From Shinella zoogloeoides (GTDB taxonomy: Bacteria > Pseudomonadota > Alphaproteobacteria > Rhizobiales > Rhizobiaceae), in assembly GCF_003574625.1 (NCBI RefSeq), contig NZ_QNUJ01000005.1:310001-374000 (forward strand): DNA of 64,000 bases. Reading direction: 5' to 3'. The position numbers and the translations under genes were made by a program. The stretch's first letter is position 1. The number at the start of each line of letters is the position of its first letter. Below are positions 1-13,285 of this stretch, piece by piece. The notes below the pieces were generated by a model. It made no database searches and was not told the origin of the DNA. It worked only from the letters and a program-made list of their open reading frames with translations.

Positions 1-562
1 CGCCCTTGCGGAAGGTGCGCCTGCCGAAGCCGGTCAGCGCTGCCAGCCGCGCGATGACTGCGATCTGGCGCTGGCTCATCGACTGGCCGGCGAGCGCGAT
101 GAAGGGCGCGATGAGCGCCATGCGCTCGATGCGGTTCTCCAGCTCCGGCGCCATCGAAAGGGCGACGAGCGCCCCGGTGGAATGGGCGACGATGTAGAAG
201 GGCAGGCGCGCGTCCGGCAGCACGATCTTTTCCAGGAAGAGCGAAAGATCGGCCTCGTATTCGGCAAAGCGGGTGACATGCCCGGCGCGATTGCCGGGAA
301 TGAGCCGGCCGGAGCCGGCCTGGCCGCGCCAGTCGAAGGTGGCGACCCACAGGCCGCGCGCGGTCAGGTCGTTGATGGTCTCGAAATATTTCTCGATGCA
401 CTCGCTGCGGCCCTGCAGCAGCACGACGGTTCCCTTGGCCTCGCGCTCCTTCGAGCGAAACACCGCGTAACGCAGCTTCACGCCGCCCCGGCCTTCCAGG
501 AAGCCGGCGAAATGGTTTTCCGGAACGGGATTGTCGGCGGTGGCGTAAAGGATGGAATCCAT
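1..562 (-). CDS. alpha/beta hydrolase, lysophospholipase-like (3' end outside window)
   Basis: This partial gene runs leftward off the window; about 187 N-terminal codons are visible. The translation starts MDSILYATADNPVP and shows the alpha/beta-hydrolase plan of the PldB/monoacylglycerol-lipase group: an early strand with VVLLQGRSE, then FDWRGQAGSGR (the DxRGxGxS-type segment after the oxyanion region), then the nucleophile elbow VAHSTGA near residue 127, where the serine sits in A-H-S-T-G rather than strict G-x-S-x-G. The catalytic acid and histidine would lie beyond the edge. The ATG at 562 is the first sensible start, but its ribosome-binding site is weak. The natural substrate cannot be told from sequence; lysophospholipid or carboxyl-ester hydrolysis is a family-level guess. 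Confidence 0.8.
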   Translation of the reverse strand, partial: MDSILYATADNPVPENHFAGFLEGRGGVKLRYAVFRSKEREAKGTVVLLQGRSECIEKYFETINDLTARGLWVATFDWRGQAGSGRLIPGNRAGHVTRFAEYEADLSLFLEKIVLPDARLPFYIVAHSTGALVALSMAPELENRIERMALIAPFIALAGQSMSQRQIAVIARLAALTGFGRRTFRKG

Positions 563-654
563 CGGGCGGGCTGGCTCGGCGACGATTTGCTTGGGCGGAA
601 AACCGCTGGGGGAACTGCTTGTTCGATGGATAGGCGCTGGTTCCCGCGCCGTCA

Positions 655-707
655 AAGAAAAAAGCCGGACGCATGCGGCACGGGGGTGGCAACACATGCA
701 GTCCGGC
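655..707 (-). terminator. terminator-like inverted repeat on the minus strand
   Basis: GCCGGACGCATG (664-675) is mirrored by CATGCAGTCCGGC (695-707) with one extra base, and on the minus strand the stem is followed by a run of Ts (656-663 read in reverse). This resembles a Rho-independent terminator with a 19-nt loop. No protein gene enters it from the right, so it may end a short minus-strand RNA starting near 750-760. The minus-strand text upstream carries a CU-rich stretch at 716-730. Apart from this hairpin I see nothing coding between 563 and 876. Confidence 0.4.
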
Positions 708-876
708 ATAATTTAACCGGGGAGGAAGGGACGTTACACCCCGGTCGTCGAAAGTATTCGCTTCCGATGCTGCCGTTCTAGCAAGGTCAAGCTGAACGCT
801 ATCCGAAACCGCCGTTCATTTGGCGTTCATCTCGAAAGTTTTTTCAGGACCACCGTTTTTCGCCTGCAGTGAACCT

Positions 877-906
877 CTTGAACGGGCCGGAAGCCATTCC
901 CATCTC
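877..906 (+). promoter_or_regulatory. candidate heat-shock (RpoH) promoter of hsp20
   Basis: CTTGAA (877-882) is followed after 17 nt by CCATCTC (900-906). This fits the alpha-proteobacterial sigma-32 pattern CTTG-N17/18-CYTATNT at the -35 and loosely at the -10. Transcription would start near 913 and give a leader of about 130 nt, long enough for the thermometer described next. This is pattern matching only. Confidence 0.5.
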
Positions 907-944
907 ATTCTCACGGGCGCCGAAAGGGTCCGTCGAGGCTGCCG

Positions 945-1042
945 TCGCCAGAATGGGGCGGAGGCCGGATGAACCGGGCTGCCCCTTCGGAAATCAGGGC
1001 AGCCTTTTTGAAGATCGCAACGTTGCTCTGAAGGAGGACACC
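945..1042 (+). ncRNA. ROSE-type RNA thermometer in the hsp20 leader
   Basis: The leader contains GGCTGCCC (978-985) pairing perfectly with GGGCAGCC (997-1004). A short 3' element follows in which TTGCT (1024-1028) lies just ahead of the Shine-Dalgarno AAGGAGG (1031-1037). A U(U/C)GCU motif facing the Shine-Dalgarno sequence is the hallmark of ROSE elements, which in rhizobia mask the ribosome site of small heat-shock genes at low temperature and melt on heat shock. The outer borders are approximate. Confidence 0.7.
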
Positions 1043-1504
1043 ATGCGTCACGTCGATTTCTCCCCCCTCTACCGTTCCACCGTCGGTTTCGACCGTCTCT
1101 TCACCATGCTCGACAGCCTCGGCCAGCCGGACCAGAGCCAGAGCTATCCGCCCTACAATATCGAGCGCACCGGCGAAAACACCTATCGCATCACCATGGC
1201 GGTCGCCGGTTTCGACGAGAGCGAACTGTCGATCGAAGCGCGTGAACATGCGCTGACGGTCAAGGGCGAGAAGAAGGACGAAGCGTCCGAGGAAAGCCAG
1301 TATCTCTATCGCGGCATTGCCAAGCGCGCCTTCGAGCGCCGCTTCCAGCTCGCCGACCATGTGGAAGTGCGCGCCGCTTCGCTGAAGAACGGCCTGCTCC
1401 ACATCGATCTCCTTCGCGAGATCCCGGAAGCCGCCAAGCCGCGCCGTATCGAGATCGCTGCCGTCGCACGCGAAGCCAAGCAGATCGAAGCGCAGACCAA
1501 CTGA
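1043..1504 (+). CDS. small heat-shock protein, Hsp20 family
   Basis: This 153-aa ATP-independent holdase keeps unfolding proteins soluble until DnaK/ClpB can refold them. The alpha-crystallin domain spans roughly residues 35-140, beginning [16 protein letters not shown] and including [12 protein letters not shown] and the late NGLLHIDL segment that closes the beta sandwich. Length and layout match class A IbpA-like rhizobial Hsp20 proteins, with a short N-terminal arm [20 protein letters not shown]. The ATG at 1043 was chosen because AAGGAGG lies six bases upstream; the longer reading frame from 869 runs through the thermometer leader and is not credible. The gene stands alone, with an RpoH-like promoter, a ROSE leader and its own terminator. 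Confidence 0.93.
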   Translation: MRHVDFSPLYRSTVGFDRLFTMLDSLGQPDQSQSYPPYNIERTGENTYRITMAVAGFDESELSIEAREHALTVKGEKKDEASEESQYLYRGIAKRAFERRFQLADHVEVRAASLKNGLLHIDLLREIPEAAKPRRIEIAAVAREAKQIEAQTN

Positions 1505-1527
1505 GCGTTTCGTTCGGGAATGAAGAG

Positions 1528-1558
1528 GGCGGTGCCGCAAGGCACCGCCTTTTTGTTT
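1528..1558 (+). terminator. Rho-independent terminator of hsp20
   Basis: GGCGGTGCC and GGCACCGCC form a perfect 9-bp stem around a GCAA loop, followed by TTTTTGTTT. It lies 24 nt after the hsp20 stop codon. Confidence 0.88.
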
Positions 1559-1578
1559 GAGGGATTACCCTGCGTGAA

Positions 1579-2625
1579 TCACAGTGCCGAAAGGAAGCCG
1601 TCGACGTCCGTTTCCGTCGTCGCGAAGCTGGTGACGAGGCGGATGAGCGTTTCGTCGTCGCGCATCGTCGCCTTCAGGTCAGGGCCGGCCGGCCAGTCGT
1701 AGAAGACGGCGCCCTTTTCCTGCAGGGCCTTCATCGCGTCGTTCCGGATGATGGCGAAGAGTTCGTTCGAGCCCGTCGGCCAGGCGAGGCGTGCCTTTTC
1801 GGATGCGGCGAAGCCGCTCGCGAGGCGTGCGGCCATGGCGTTGGAATGGCGGGCGAGCTTCAGCCAGAGGTCGTCGCGGAAATAGGCGTCGAACTGGGCG
1901 GCGATGAAGCGCGACTTGGAGAAGAGCTGGGCCGAGCGCTTGCGCAGGAAATGCATCTGCTGGGCCTTGGCCGGGTCGAAGAGCACCAGCGCTTCCGCAC
2001 ACCAGCAGCCATTCTTGGTGCCGCCGAAGGAGAGGATGTCCACGCCGCGCTTCCAGGTCATTTCCGCCGGCGTGGCGCCGAGATGGACGAGGGCATTGGC
2101 GAAGCGCGCGCCGTCCATGTGCAGCGGCAGGCCGGCCTGCTTCGTCACGTCCGAAAGGGCGGCGATCTCGTCCAGCGTATAGGCGGTGCCGGCTTCCGTC
2201 GCCTGGGTGACGGTGACGGCCATCGGCTGGCCGCCATGCACGAAATTCGGCGGGAAGCGGCCGATGGCGGCGGCGAGCGCTTCGGGCGCAAGCTTGCCGG
2301 CGGGGCCGTCGATGGGCACGAGCTTCGAGCCGGTCGCGAAGAATTCCGGCGCGTTGCATTCGTCCACGTTCACATGCGCTTCGCGGTGGCAGAAGACCTG
2401 CCCGCCCGGCCGGTTGAAGCTGGCGAGCGCCAGCGAGTTCGCCGCGGTGCCGGTTCCCACGAAGAAGACGGCGACCTCCCGCTCGAAAATCTCCGAAAAA
2501 GTCTTTTCCACACGCTTGTCGAGATCGCTCGTGCCATAGGCCGAGGCAAAGCCGCCGGCCGCCTCCACGAGACTTCCTGCGATGTCGGGATGGGCGCCTG
2601 CCCAGTTGTCGGAAGCGAAAAACAT
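1579..2625 (-). CDS. ltaE: low-specificity L-threonine aldolase
   Basis: This PLP enzyme of fold type I cleaves L-threonine or allo-threonine to glycine and acetaldehyde. The 348-aa translation starts MFFASDNWAGAHPDI, shows the cofactor-contacting HMDGARFANAL (Asp171) and the Schiff-base lysine in SFGGTKNG (Lys204), and has the family's usual length. The ATG at 2625 is preceded by a GGAAA-type ribosome site; the in-frame extension to 2703 has no family similarity. It is convergent with hsp20 and divergent from gltB. It probably feeds glycine into one-carbon metabolism. The call rests on the motifs; substrate stereopreference cannot be read from sequence. Confidence 0.9.
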   Translation of the reverse strand: MFFASDNWAGAHPDIAGSLVEAAGGFASAYGTSDLDKRVEKTFSEIFEREVAVFFVGTGTAANSLALASFNRPGGQVFCHREAHVNVDECNAPEFFATGSKLVPIDGPAGKLAPEALAAAIGRFPPNFVHGGQPMAVTVTQATEAGTAYTLDEIAALSDVTKQAGLPLHMDGARFANALVHLGATPAEMTWKRGVDILSFGGTKNGCWCAEALVLFDPAKAQQMHFLRKRSAQLFSKSRFIAAQFDAYFRDDLWLKLARHSNAMAARLASGFAASEKARLAWPTGSNELFAIIRNDAMKALQEKGAVFYDWPAGPDLKATMRDDETLIRLVTSFATTETDVDGFLSAL

Positions 2626-2829
2626 GCGATTTCCAATGCGGTTGAGGGCTTTTGCGGACCATAATGGAGAAAAAACGGCGATCAATCGCCGGATTTGGCT
2701 CAAAGCACCGTTTTCCTCGAAAATGAAAGGAACGGAAACAATGCGCCGGACGCCCGTAATTTAATTTCAAGCGGCGGAATGTGTGGGCAATTTTTCTTCA
2801 TGATGTGGTGATTATTTGGCATGATGGCC

Positions 2830-2858
2830 TTGCGGGTTAGGGGTGTTTCTGGCATAGA
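2830..2858 (+). promoter_or_regulatory. candidate gltB promoter
   Basis: TTGCGG (2830-2835) and CATAGA (2853-2858) are 17 nt apart, resembling the rhizobial CTTGAC-N17-CTATAT pattern. Transcription would begin at about 2865, exactly where the palindrome described next starts. The gene-free stretch 2626-3104 otherwise shows only a GC-rich leader. Confidence 0.4.
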
Positions 2859-2865
2859 GCACATG

Positions 2866-2892
2866 AAATAGGACAGCGTTACTGTCCTATTT
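2866..2892. promoter_or_regulatory. perfect 11-bp inverted repeat, candidate operator upstream of gltB
   Basis: AAATAGGACAG (2866-2876) is followed by CGTTA and then CTGTCCTATTT (2882-2892), a perfect mirror. It begins 8 bp after the candidate -10 box, a classic position for a repressor operator. I do not recognise the cognate regulator; the site does not match the NtrC or Lrp consensus as I know them. Confidence 0.55.
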
Positions 2893-3104
2893 CGGTCAGG
2901 AGACCGAAGAGGCGCCGCTTCCACCGCGGAAGGCGCCGAAAACGGCGCCGGGAGGAACACGTTCCGAAAGCCCGCCGCCCCGACGGTTTCGATGATCCAT
3001 TGGATCGGCCGTCATTTCGCGGCCGCATCCCGTTCATGCAACAGGCGACGCTCCCCTGGAGCGGACGGAATGCCCGCACGATGCCGGGCCCACGGAGAGA
3101 GACA

Positions 3105-7829
<4,725 letters not shown>

Positions 7830-7967
7830 GGCAGCGGTTCACCTACCTTCACTGACCGATTGCGCGAAACGCGATCAGGATCGATTTCATCTTCACCGGT
7901 ACGACAGCGGAGCTGCGCACCGGTAACGGGGCCCGAGAGGCACCCGTCTTGAGCAAGGATTATTGAA

Positions 7968-9425
7968 GTGGGCAAGGTAACTGGTTTCATGGAAATCGAC
8001 CGGCAGGTGATGAAGTATCAGCCGGCCTCCGACCGCATCCGCCATTTCCGCGAATTCACCATTCCGATGTCGGACCCCGAAGTGCAGAAGCAGGCTGCGC
8101 GCTGCATGGACTGCGGCATTCCCTATTGCCACGGTCCGACCGGGTGTCCGGTGCACAACCAGATCCCGGACTGGAACGATCTCGTCTATAACGGCAACTG
8201 GGAAGAGGCGATCCGCAACCTGCATTCGACCAACAACTTCCCGGAATTCACCGGCCGCGTCTGCCCCGCACCCTGCGAGGAGGCGTGCACGCTGAACCTC
8301 GAGGACACGCCGGTCTCCATCAAGACCGTCGAGCAGGCGATTGCCGACAAGGCCTATGAGATGGGCTATATCGTGCCGCAGCCGGCGACGGTGAAGACCG
8401 GCAAGAAGGTCGCCGTCATCGGCTCCGGCCCGGCCGGCATGGCGGCCGCCCAGCAGCTCGCCCGCGCCGGCCACGAAGTCCATCTCTACGAGCGTGAATC
8501 CAAGGCCGGCGGCCTGCTGCGCTACGGTATCCCGGACTTCAAGATGGAGAAGAACTTCATCGACCGCCGCGTCGACCAGATGCGCGGCGAGGGCGTCACC
8601 TTCCACTACGGCGTCAATGTCGGCGTCGACAAGCCGATGGACGAGATGCTGGCGGAGCACGATGCCGTGCTCTATTGCGGCGGCTCGGAAACCCCGCGCG
8701 ACGCCGGCATTCCGGGCGTCGATTTCGCGGGCGTGCATGATGCCATGCCGTACCTCGTGCAGCAGAACCGCCGTGTCGGCCGCGAGAACATCGACAGCGT
8801 CGGCTGGCCCTCCGCGCCGATCCTTGCCGGCGGCAAGCACATCGTCGTCGTCGGCGGTGGCGATACCGCGTCGGACTGCGTCGGCACGGCGTTCCGCCAG
8901 GGCGCGGTGAAGGTCACGCAGCTCGACATCCGCCCGCAGCCGCCGGAAAAGGAAGACAAGCTCGCCGTCTGGCCCTTCTGGGCGACGAAGATGCGCACCT
9001 CCTCCTCGCAGGCCGAAGGCGCTGTGCGCGAGTTCCAGGTCGGCACGCTCGAATTCGTCGGTGACGAGGACGGCGTGCTGACGGGCGTGAAGTGCTGCCA
9101 GGTGGACGACCGCCGCAAGCCGATCCCCGGCACGGAGTTCATCATCAAGGCGGACCTCGCCTTCATCGCCATCGGCTTCCGCGGCCCCTTCACCACCAGC
9201 GTGCTGAAGGATCTCGGTGACAAGCTTGCGATCAACACCGACAAGCGCGGCTCGTCGAACGTCATCGCCAATGACCGCGATTACAAGACCTCGGTCGACA
9301 AGCTCTGGACGGCCGGCGACGTGCGCCGCGGCCAGTCGCTCGTCGTCTGGGCGATCCGCGAAGGCCGCCAGGCGGCACGGGCCATCGACGAGGCGCTGAT
9401 GGGCTCGACCACGCTGCCGCGGTGA
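7968..9425 (+). CDS. gltD: glutamate synthase (NADPH), small subunit
   Basis: This 485-aa subunit passes electrons from NADPH via FAD and Fe-S clusters to GltB. An N-terminal Fe-S region has CMDCGIPYCHGPTGC and CPAPCEEAC cysteine clusters (about residues 45-105). The FAD dinucleotide fold VIGSGPAGMAAA lies near residue 150 and the NADPH fold VVVGGGDTASDC near 290. The C-terminal GDVRRGQSLVVWAI is the FAD-contacting signature. Translation starts at a GTG (7968) with AAGGA eight bases upstream. The frame stays fully open through family-typical length, and the gene is a partner of gltB upstream. Confidence 0.96.
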   Translation: MGKVTGFMEIDRQVMKYQPASDRIRHFREFTIPMSDPEVQKQAARCMDCGIPYCHGPTGCPVHNQIPDWNDLVYNGNWEEAIRNLHSTNNFPEFTGRVCPAPCEEACTLNLEDTPVSIKTVEQAIADKAYEMGYIVPQPATVKTGKKVAVIGSGPAGMAAAQQLARAGHEVHLYERESKAGGLLRYGIPDFKMEKNFIDRRVDQMRGEGVTFHYGVNVGVDKPMDEMLAEHDAVLYCGGSETPRDAGIPGVDFAGVHDAMPYLVQQNRRVGRENIDSVGWPSAPILAGGKHIVVVGGGDTASDCVGTAFRQGAVKVTQLDIRPQPPEKEDKLAVWPFWATKMRTSSSQAEGAVREFQVGTLEFVGDEDGVLTGVKCCQVDDRRKPIPGTEFIIKADLAFIAIGFRGPFTTSVLKDLGDKLAINTDKRGSSNVIANDRDYKTSVDKLWTAGDVRRGQSLVVWAIREGRQAARAIDEALMGSTTLPR

Positions 9426-9546
9426 GGTTCGACAGGGCCACGATTTGAGAGGGTGCGCCGGTATGCCGACGCGCCTTCATGCGTTCTCCAGTTCCATCGG
9501 CTGACAATACCGTAATCCGCCACGTTTCTTTCGTCAGTCTCCACGG

Positions 9547-9595
9547 CACGGCTTTGCCCGTGGCGTGGATTCTCGGGTCAAGCCCGAGGGTGACG
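9547..9595. repeat. small palindromic intergenic repeat
   Basis: Two adjacent hairpins lie between convergent gltD and the SGNH gene: CACGG/CCGTG (9547-9562) and CTCGGG/CCCGAG (9572-9588), followed by GGTGACG. This wording, a CTCGGGTCAAGCCCGAG core, is a short dispersed repeat commonly seen between genes in Rhizobiales (from memory). No other function is evident in 9426-9680. Confidence 0.5.
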
Positions 9596-9680
9596 AAGGA
9601 GAGGGAGTGAGCTTGGTGGGAGCAACGCACTTTGCGTGATTTGCGGAATGCCGTGTCCCGCCGCAGGGGGCCTTGCTCTC

Positions 9681-10835
9681 CTACGGCGTCGCCATTTTGT
9701 CCAGCCGGAAATCGTCCACGCGGCCGAGCGGGGCGTCGGCGGTCTCGCCCTTTTCCACCAGCTTGTCGCGCAGGCTCTTGCCGGTGCCCTTGATCGGCGC
9801 GGCGCCGAGGAGGGCGGTGCCGCCGTCCAGCGCCGGGTCGGCGAGGCTGATGGGCTGGGTCTTGGTGATCTCGGCGTCTTCCGCCGGGGGCGTCGCGACG
9901 ACGAGGTCCTTGAGGTCGCCCTGCAGGCCCGGGCCGTCGGCGGCGGCAGCGCCGAGCAGGCGGCGGATTTCCTTTTCCACGTAGAAGGCGAGCTTGCGCT
10001 TGCCGGCCTTGGTGAAGTTGATGCCATCGGAGCCGCGCAGGCGTACCTGCTGGCCGTTGATGTCGGAACCGGAAATGACGAACTTGCCGTCCTCGTCGAC
10101 GAAGCCGTCCCAGATGTCGACGAACTCGCCGCCGGCCTTCTCCGCGCTCGCGTGATAGAGGGTGTTGAGCGTCGTCATGTCCGCGGTCAGCGCGGAGGAC
10201 TGGAAGGGGGGCATGCCCATCCAGAGCAGCGGCTTGCCATCCTGCCGGGCCAGCGCCGCGATGCGGGCGATGCGCGCCTCGTATTCCTTTGTCCAGGCCT
10301 CGGAGCGGAATTTCTCCTTCTCGCCGGCCACAGTCATCTGCTGGCGGTCGTTGGCGCCCATGCTGACGACGATGAGGGCTGGCTTGGTCTCCGCGATCAG
10401 GGCGGGAAGCGATGCGGGCCAGTTGTAATAGTCCTCGCGCACGATGCCGGAGGAACCGTTGGTGCGGCGCTCGACGCGGATGCCGGGTGTCGTCTCGAAG
10501 GCGGCGTCGAGACCGTCGCCGAGGCTGCCGGCGATGAAGTCGCCGACGACGAGCACCACCTTGGCGTCGGGCAGCTTCTCGACCGGCGGCGGCTCGGCCT
10601 TCTTGGCGACCGTCGGGGCCGGCTTCTTCTTGCGGATGACGGCGCGCGGCTTCTGGATCTGCGGCTCGGGCTCGACGACCTTGCGCTTCGGCGTGCCGAA
10701 GAGAAGCTCGAGGATCGTCTTGCGCTCGCGGCGCTGCTCCTGCGCGCTCGCGGGCAGGGAGGTGACGACGACGCTTGCGGCCGCCACCAGCGCGAGGGCG
10801 AGGCGCACAATCCGGGTGGTCGTCGTCCTGTTCAT
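9681..10835 (-). CDS. exported SGNH-hydrolase-like protein (DUF459 family)
   Basis: This 384-aa protein begins with a basic-hydrophobic signal peptide (MNRTTTTRIVRLALALVAA, cleavage near ASAQ) and a Lys/Pro-rich linker of about 60 residues. A GDSL/SGNH-like hydrolase domain follows from about residue 90: VVGDFIAGSLGDGL carries the first block with Asp-Phe in place of the usual Asp-Ser, VVSMGANDRQ is block III with Asn-Asp, and GINFTKAGKRKLA resembles the final block with an Asn-Phe-Thr in place of Asp-x-x-His. The loss of the block I serine means esterase activity is doubtful. It is periplasmic or cell-wall associated and likely involved in envelope polymer modification, by family analogy. 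ATG at 10835 was chosen because the signal peptide follows it directly. Confidence 0.78.
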   Translation of the reverse strand: MNRTTTTRIVRLALALVAAASVVVTSLPASAQEQRRERKTILELLFGTPKRKVVEPEPQIQKPRAVIRKKKPAPTVAKKAEPPPVEKLPDAKVVLVVGDFIAGSLGDGLDAAFETTPGIRVERRTNGSSGIVREDYYNWPASLPALIAETKPALIVVSMGANDRQQMTVAGEKEKFRSEAWTKEYEARIARIAALARQDGKPLLWMGMPPFQSSALTADMTTLNTLYHASAEKAGGEFVDIWDGFVDEDGKFVISGSDINGQQVRLRGSDGINFTKAGKRKLAFYVEKEIRRLLGAAAADGPGLQGDLKDLVVATPPAEDAEITKTQPISLADPALDGGTALLGAAPIKGTGKSLRDKLVEKGETADAPLGRVDDFRLDKMATP

Positions 10836-10973
10836 CGTGAAGGCTCCGTTCTCGCCGCGATCCTGCGGCCGGTCGGTGGCGGCATGATGGCAAATGCCGG
10901 CGGCGAGCGGAAGCACCCGCCAGCAAAAAGGGGCGCCGCAGCGCCCCTCAACCTGTCGAGAAACCGCATTCGG

Positions 10974-12197
10974 TCAGCGGCGCAGCGCCCGCAGGAGCTG
11001 CTGGCTCGGCTCGCCATCGGCGGCAAGGCCCACGCGGTTCTGGAAGGCCTGGATGGCGGCCTTGGAGCCGGAGCCGAAATTGCCGTCGACCTCGCCCTCG
11101 TAATAGCCGAGTTCCTTGAGGCGGGTCTGGAGCTCGAACTTTTCCGTGATGTCGAGCGCGCCGTCCGGGCGCGGCCAGCGCTGCTTGACGCCGCCATAGC
11201 CGGCGATCTGGTCGGCCAGCATGCCGACGCCCATCGCGTAGGAATCCGACGCGTTGTAGCGCTTGATGACGAAGAAGTTCTTGGTCATCAGGAAGCCTGG
11301 CCCGCCATTCGCCGGCAGCTTGAGCTCGGCCCGGTCGGAGCCGTTCTTGAAGCCGTTGCCGCCCGGGCGCGTGAAGCCGAGCTTGGCCCATTGGGCAAGC
11401 GTCTTCGTCTGGCCGGAATATTTGTTGCCGCCCTTCGGCACGACGATCTCGTAGCCCCAGGTCTTGCCGGCCTGCCAGCCATTCTTGGCCAGCAGGTTCG
11501 CGGCGGTCGCCAGCGCGTCCGGCACGGAGTTCCAGATGTCGCGGTGGCCGTTGCCGTCGGCGTCGACGGCGTAGATCAGGTAGCTCGTGGGGATGAACTG
11601 GGTGTGACCCATGGCGCCGGCCCAGGAGCCGGTCATGTCGGCGGCGTCGATGTCGCCGCGCTGGATGATCTTGAGAGCGGCGATGAGCTGCTTGCGCGCA
11701 TAGTTCGCCCGCTTGGAATCGGCATAGGCAAGCGTCGCCAGCGCGCGCGGCACGTAATGCAGCCGGTCGTCCTTCTTCAGCACGGCGCCGTAGTTGGATT
11801 CCATCGACCAGATGGCGAGCAGCACGTTGCGGTCGACACCGAAATGCCGCTCCAGCGCGGCGAGCGTGCGGCCGTGCTTGGCCGCCATTTCGCGGCCGAT
11901 CTTCACCGTGTAGGGGTTCACGCGCGAATCGAGATAGTCCCAGATCTTGTTGGTGAATTCCGGCTGGTAGGTCGCCTTCTGGATCACGTCGGGATCGGGC
12001 GTCTTCACGCCGGCAAAGGCCTTCTGGTAGGTCGACTTGCTGATGCCGGCGTCGGCCGCCGTGGCATAGAAATCGGCAATCCATTTCTGGAAGCGGGGAT
12101 CGGCCGCGCGGGCCATGGAAGCCTGCGCGAGAAGCCCTGCCGACAGAAGAAGGGTGAGCGCGGATCGGCGCAGAACGGTTCTCAGATTCTGTGTCAT
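10974..12197 (-). CDS. lytic murein transglycosylase, MltB family with peptidoglycan-binding tail
   Basis: This 407-aa periplasmic enzyme cuts the MurNAc-GlcNAc glycan bond to leave 1,6-anhydro ends. A signal peptide (residues 1-31, ...SMARAAD) precedes the MltB-type catalytic domain (about 35-330) with the catalytic glutamate in IWSMESNYG (Glu133) and the family blocks GSWAGAMGHTQFIPTSYL and AVDADGNGHRDIWNS. A C-terminal PG_binding_1 domain (about 345-405: LKELGYYEGEVDGNFGSGSK) anchors it to murein. It has no lipobox, unlike E. coli MltB, so it should be soluble. It is divergent from galU and follows the same strand as the SGNH gene, 138 nt upstream of it. Confidence 0.92.
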   Translation of the reverse strand: MTQNLRTVLRRSALTLLLSAGLLAQASMARAADPRFQKWIADFYATAADAGISKSTYQKAFAGVKTPDPDVIQKATYQPEFTNKIWDYLDSRVNPYTVKIGREMAAKHGRTLAALERHFGVDRNVLLAIWSMESNYGAVLKKDDRLHYVPRALATLAYADSKRANYARKQLIAALKIIQRGDIDAADMTGSWAGAMGHTQFIPTSYLIYAVDADGNGHRDIWNSVPDALATAANLLAKNGWQAGKTWGYEIVVPKGGNKYSGQTKTLAQWAKLGFTRPGGNGFKNGSDRAELKLPANGGPGFLMTKNFFVIKRYNASDSYAMGVGMLADQIAGYGGVKQRWPRPDGALDITEKFELQTRLKELGYYEGEVDGNFGSGSKAAIQAFQNRVGLAADGEPSQQLLRALRR

Positions 12198-12397
12198 CAG
12201 CTGTCGTGTCCGTTTCTTAAATTTCGGGACGGCGGCATGGAACCACCGGCTGAACGCAAAACTTATAAAAACGAAGTCAACAAATTCTTTACCATCAAAC
12301 TTTTGCCGCGTCTCTCTTTGTAAAAAAATAGCAATTGGCTTCTAATTGGGCTCGGCTAGGCCCAGGCCATGAGGACGTGGGCACAACGAGGTGAATA

Positions 12398-13285
12398 ATG
12401 TCGCAGACACGTAAGGTTCGCAAAGCAGTCTTTCCAGTGGCGGGCCTCGGCACCCGCTTCCTTCCGGCCACCAAGGCCGTTCCGAAGGAAATGCTGACCG
12501 TCGTGGACAAGCCCGTGATCCAGTATGTCGTCGATGAGGCGCTGGATGCCGGCATCGAGCACCTGATCTTCGTGACGGGCCGCTCCAAGGCGGTCATCGA
12601 GGATTATTTCGACATCCAGGTCGAGCTGGAGCAGACGCTGCGCCAGCGCAACAAGACGGCCGAGCTGACGCTGCTCGAAAGCATCCTGCCGGTCGCCGGT
12701 TCCACCAGCTTCACCCGCCAGCAGGAGCCGCTCGGTCTCGGCCATGCCGTCTGGTGCGCCCGCGAGCTCGTCGGCAACGAGCCCTTCGCCCTGCTCCTGC
12801 CCGACATGATCATGAAGGCGGAGAAGGGCTGCATGAAGGGCATGGTCGAACTCTTCGAGCAAAGCGGCGCGAACGTCATCGCCGTCGAGGAATGCGCGCC
12901 CGACCAGGCGCACAAATACGGCATCGTCGGCGTCGGCGAGAAGATCGGCGACGGTTTCGCCATCACCCAGATGGTCGAGAAGCCGGCGAAGGGCACCGCG
13001 CCTTCCAACTTCTTCATCAACGGCCGCTACATCCTCCAGCCGGAAATCTTCCCGATCCTCTCCACGCAGGAGCGCGGCGCGGGCAACGAAATCCAGCTCA
13101 CCGACGCGATGGTGAAGCTTGCCGACAGCCAGAAGTTCGCCGCCTATCATTTCCGCGGCGAGACCTATGACTGCGGCGCCAAGGATGGCTTCATCCTCGC
13201 CAATATCGCCTTCGCGCTCGCCCGTGCGGATATCCGCCCGGCCGTCGAGGGTCCGCTGAAGCAGCTCGTCGCGGGTCTCAAGTAA
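12398..13285 (+). CDS. galU: UTP-glucose-1-phosphate uridylyltransferase
   Basis: This 295-aa cytoplasmic enzyme makes UDP-glucose from UTP and glucose-1-phosphate for exopolysaccharide, LPS and cyclic glucan synthesis (called exoN in some rhizobia). The nucleotide-binding signature [18 protein letters not shown] lies at residues 14-31, with VEKP and FINGRYIL blocks further on, as in GalU/ExoN proteins. ATG at 12398 has GAGGTGA upstream. The region before it (about 12230-12350) is markedly AT-rich and shared with divergent mltB. The stop codon abuts the stop of the convergent beta-barrel gene with no bases between. Confidence 0.95.
   Translation: MSQTRKVRKAVFPVAGLGTRFLPATKAVPKEMLTVVDKPVIQYVVDEALDAGIEHLIFVTGRSKAVIEDYFDIQVELEQTLRQRNKTAELTLLESILPVAGSTSFTRQQEPLGLGHAVWCARELVGNEPFALLLPDMIMKAEKGCMKGMVELFEQSGANVIAVEECAPDQAHKYGIVGVGEKIGDGFAITQMVEKPAKGTAPSNFFINGRYILQPEIFPILSTQERGAGNEIQLTDAMVKLADSQKFAAYHFRGETYDCGAKDGFILANIAFALARADIRPAVEGPLKQLVAGLK

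Noticed and set aside
2821-2836. Possible sigma-54 promoter (TGGCAT ... TTGC) before gltB
   Set aside because: The GG-to-GC distance is two bases too long for RpoN.
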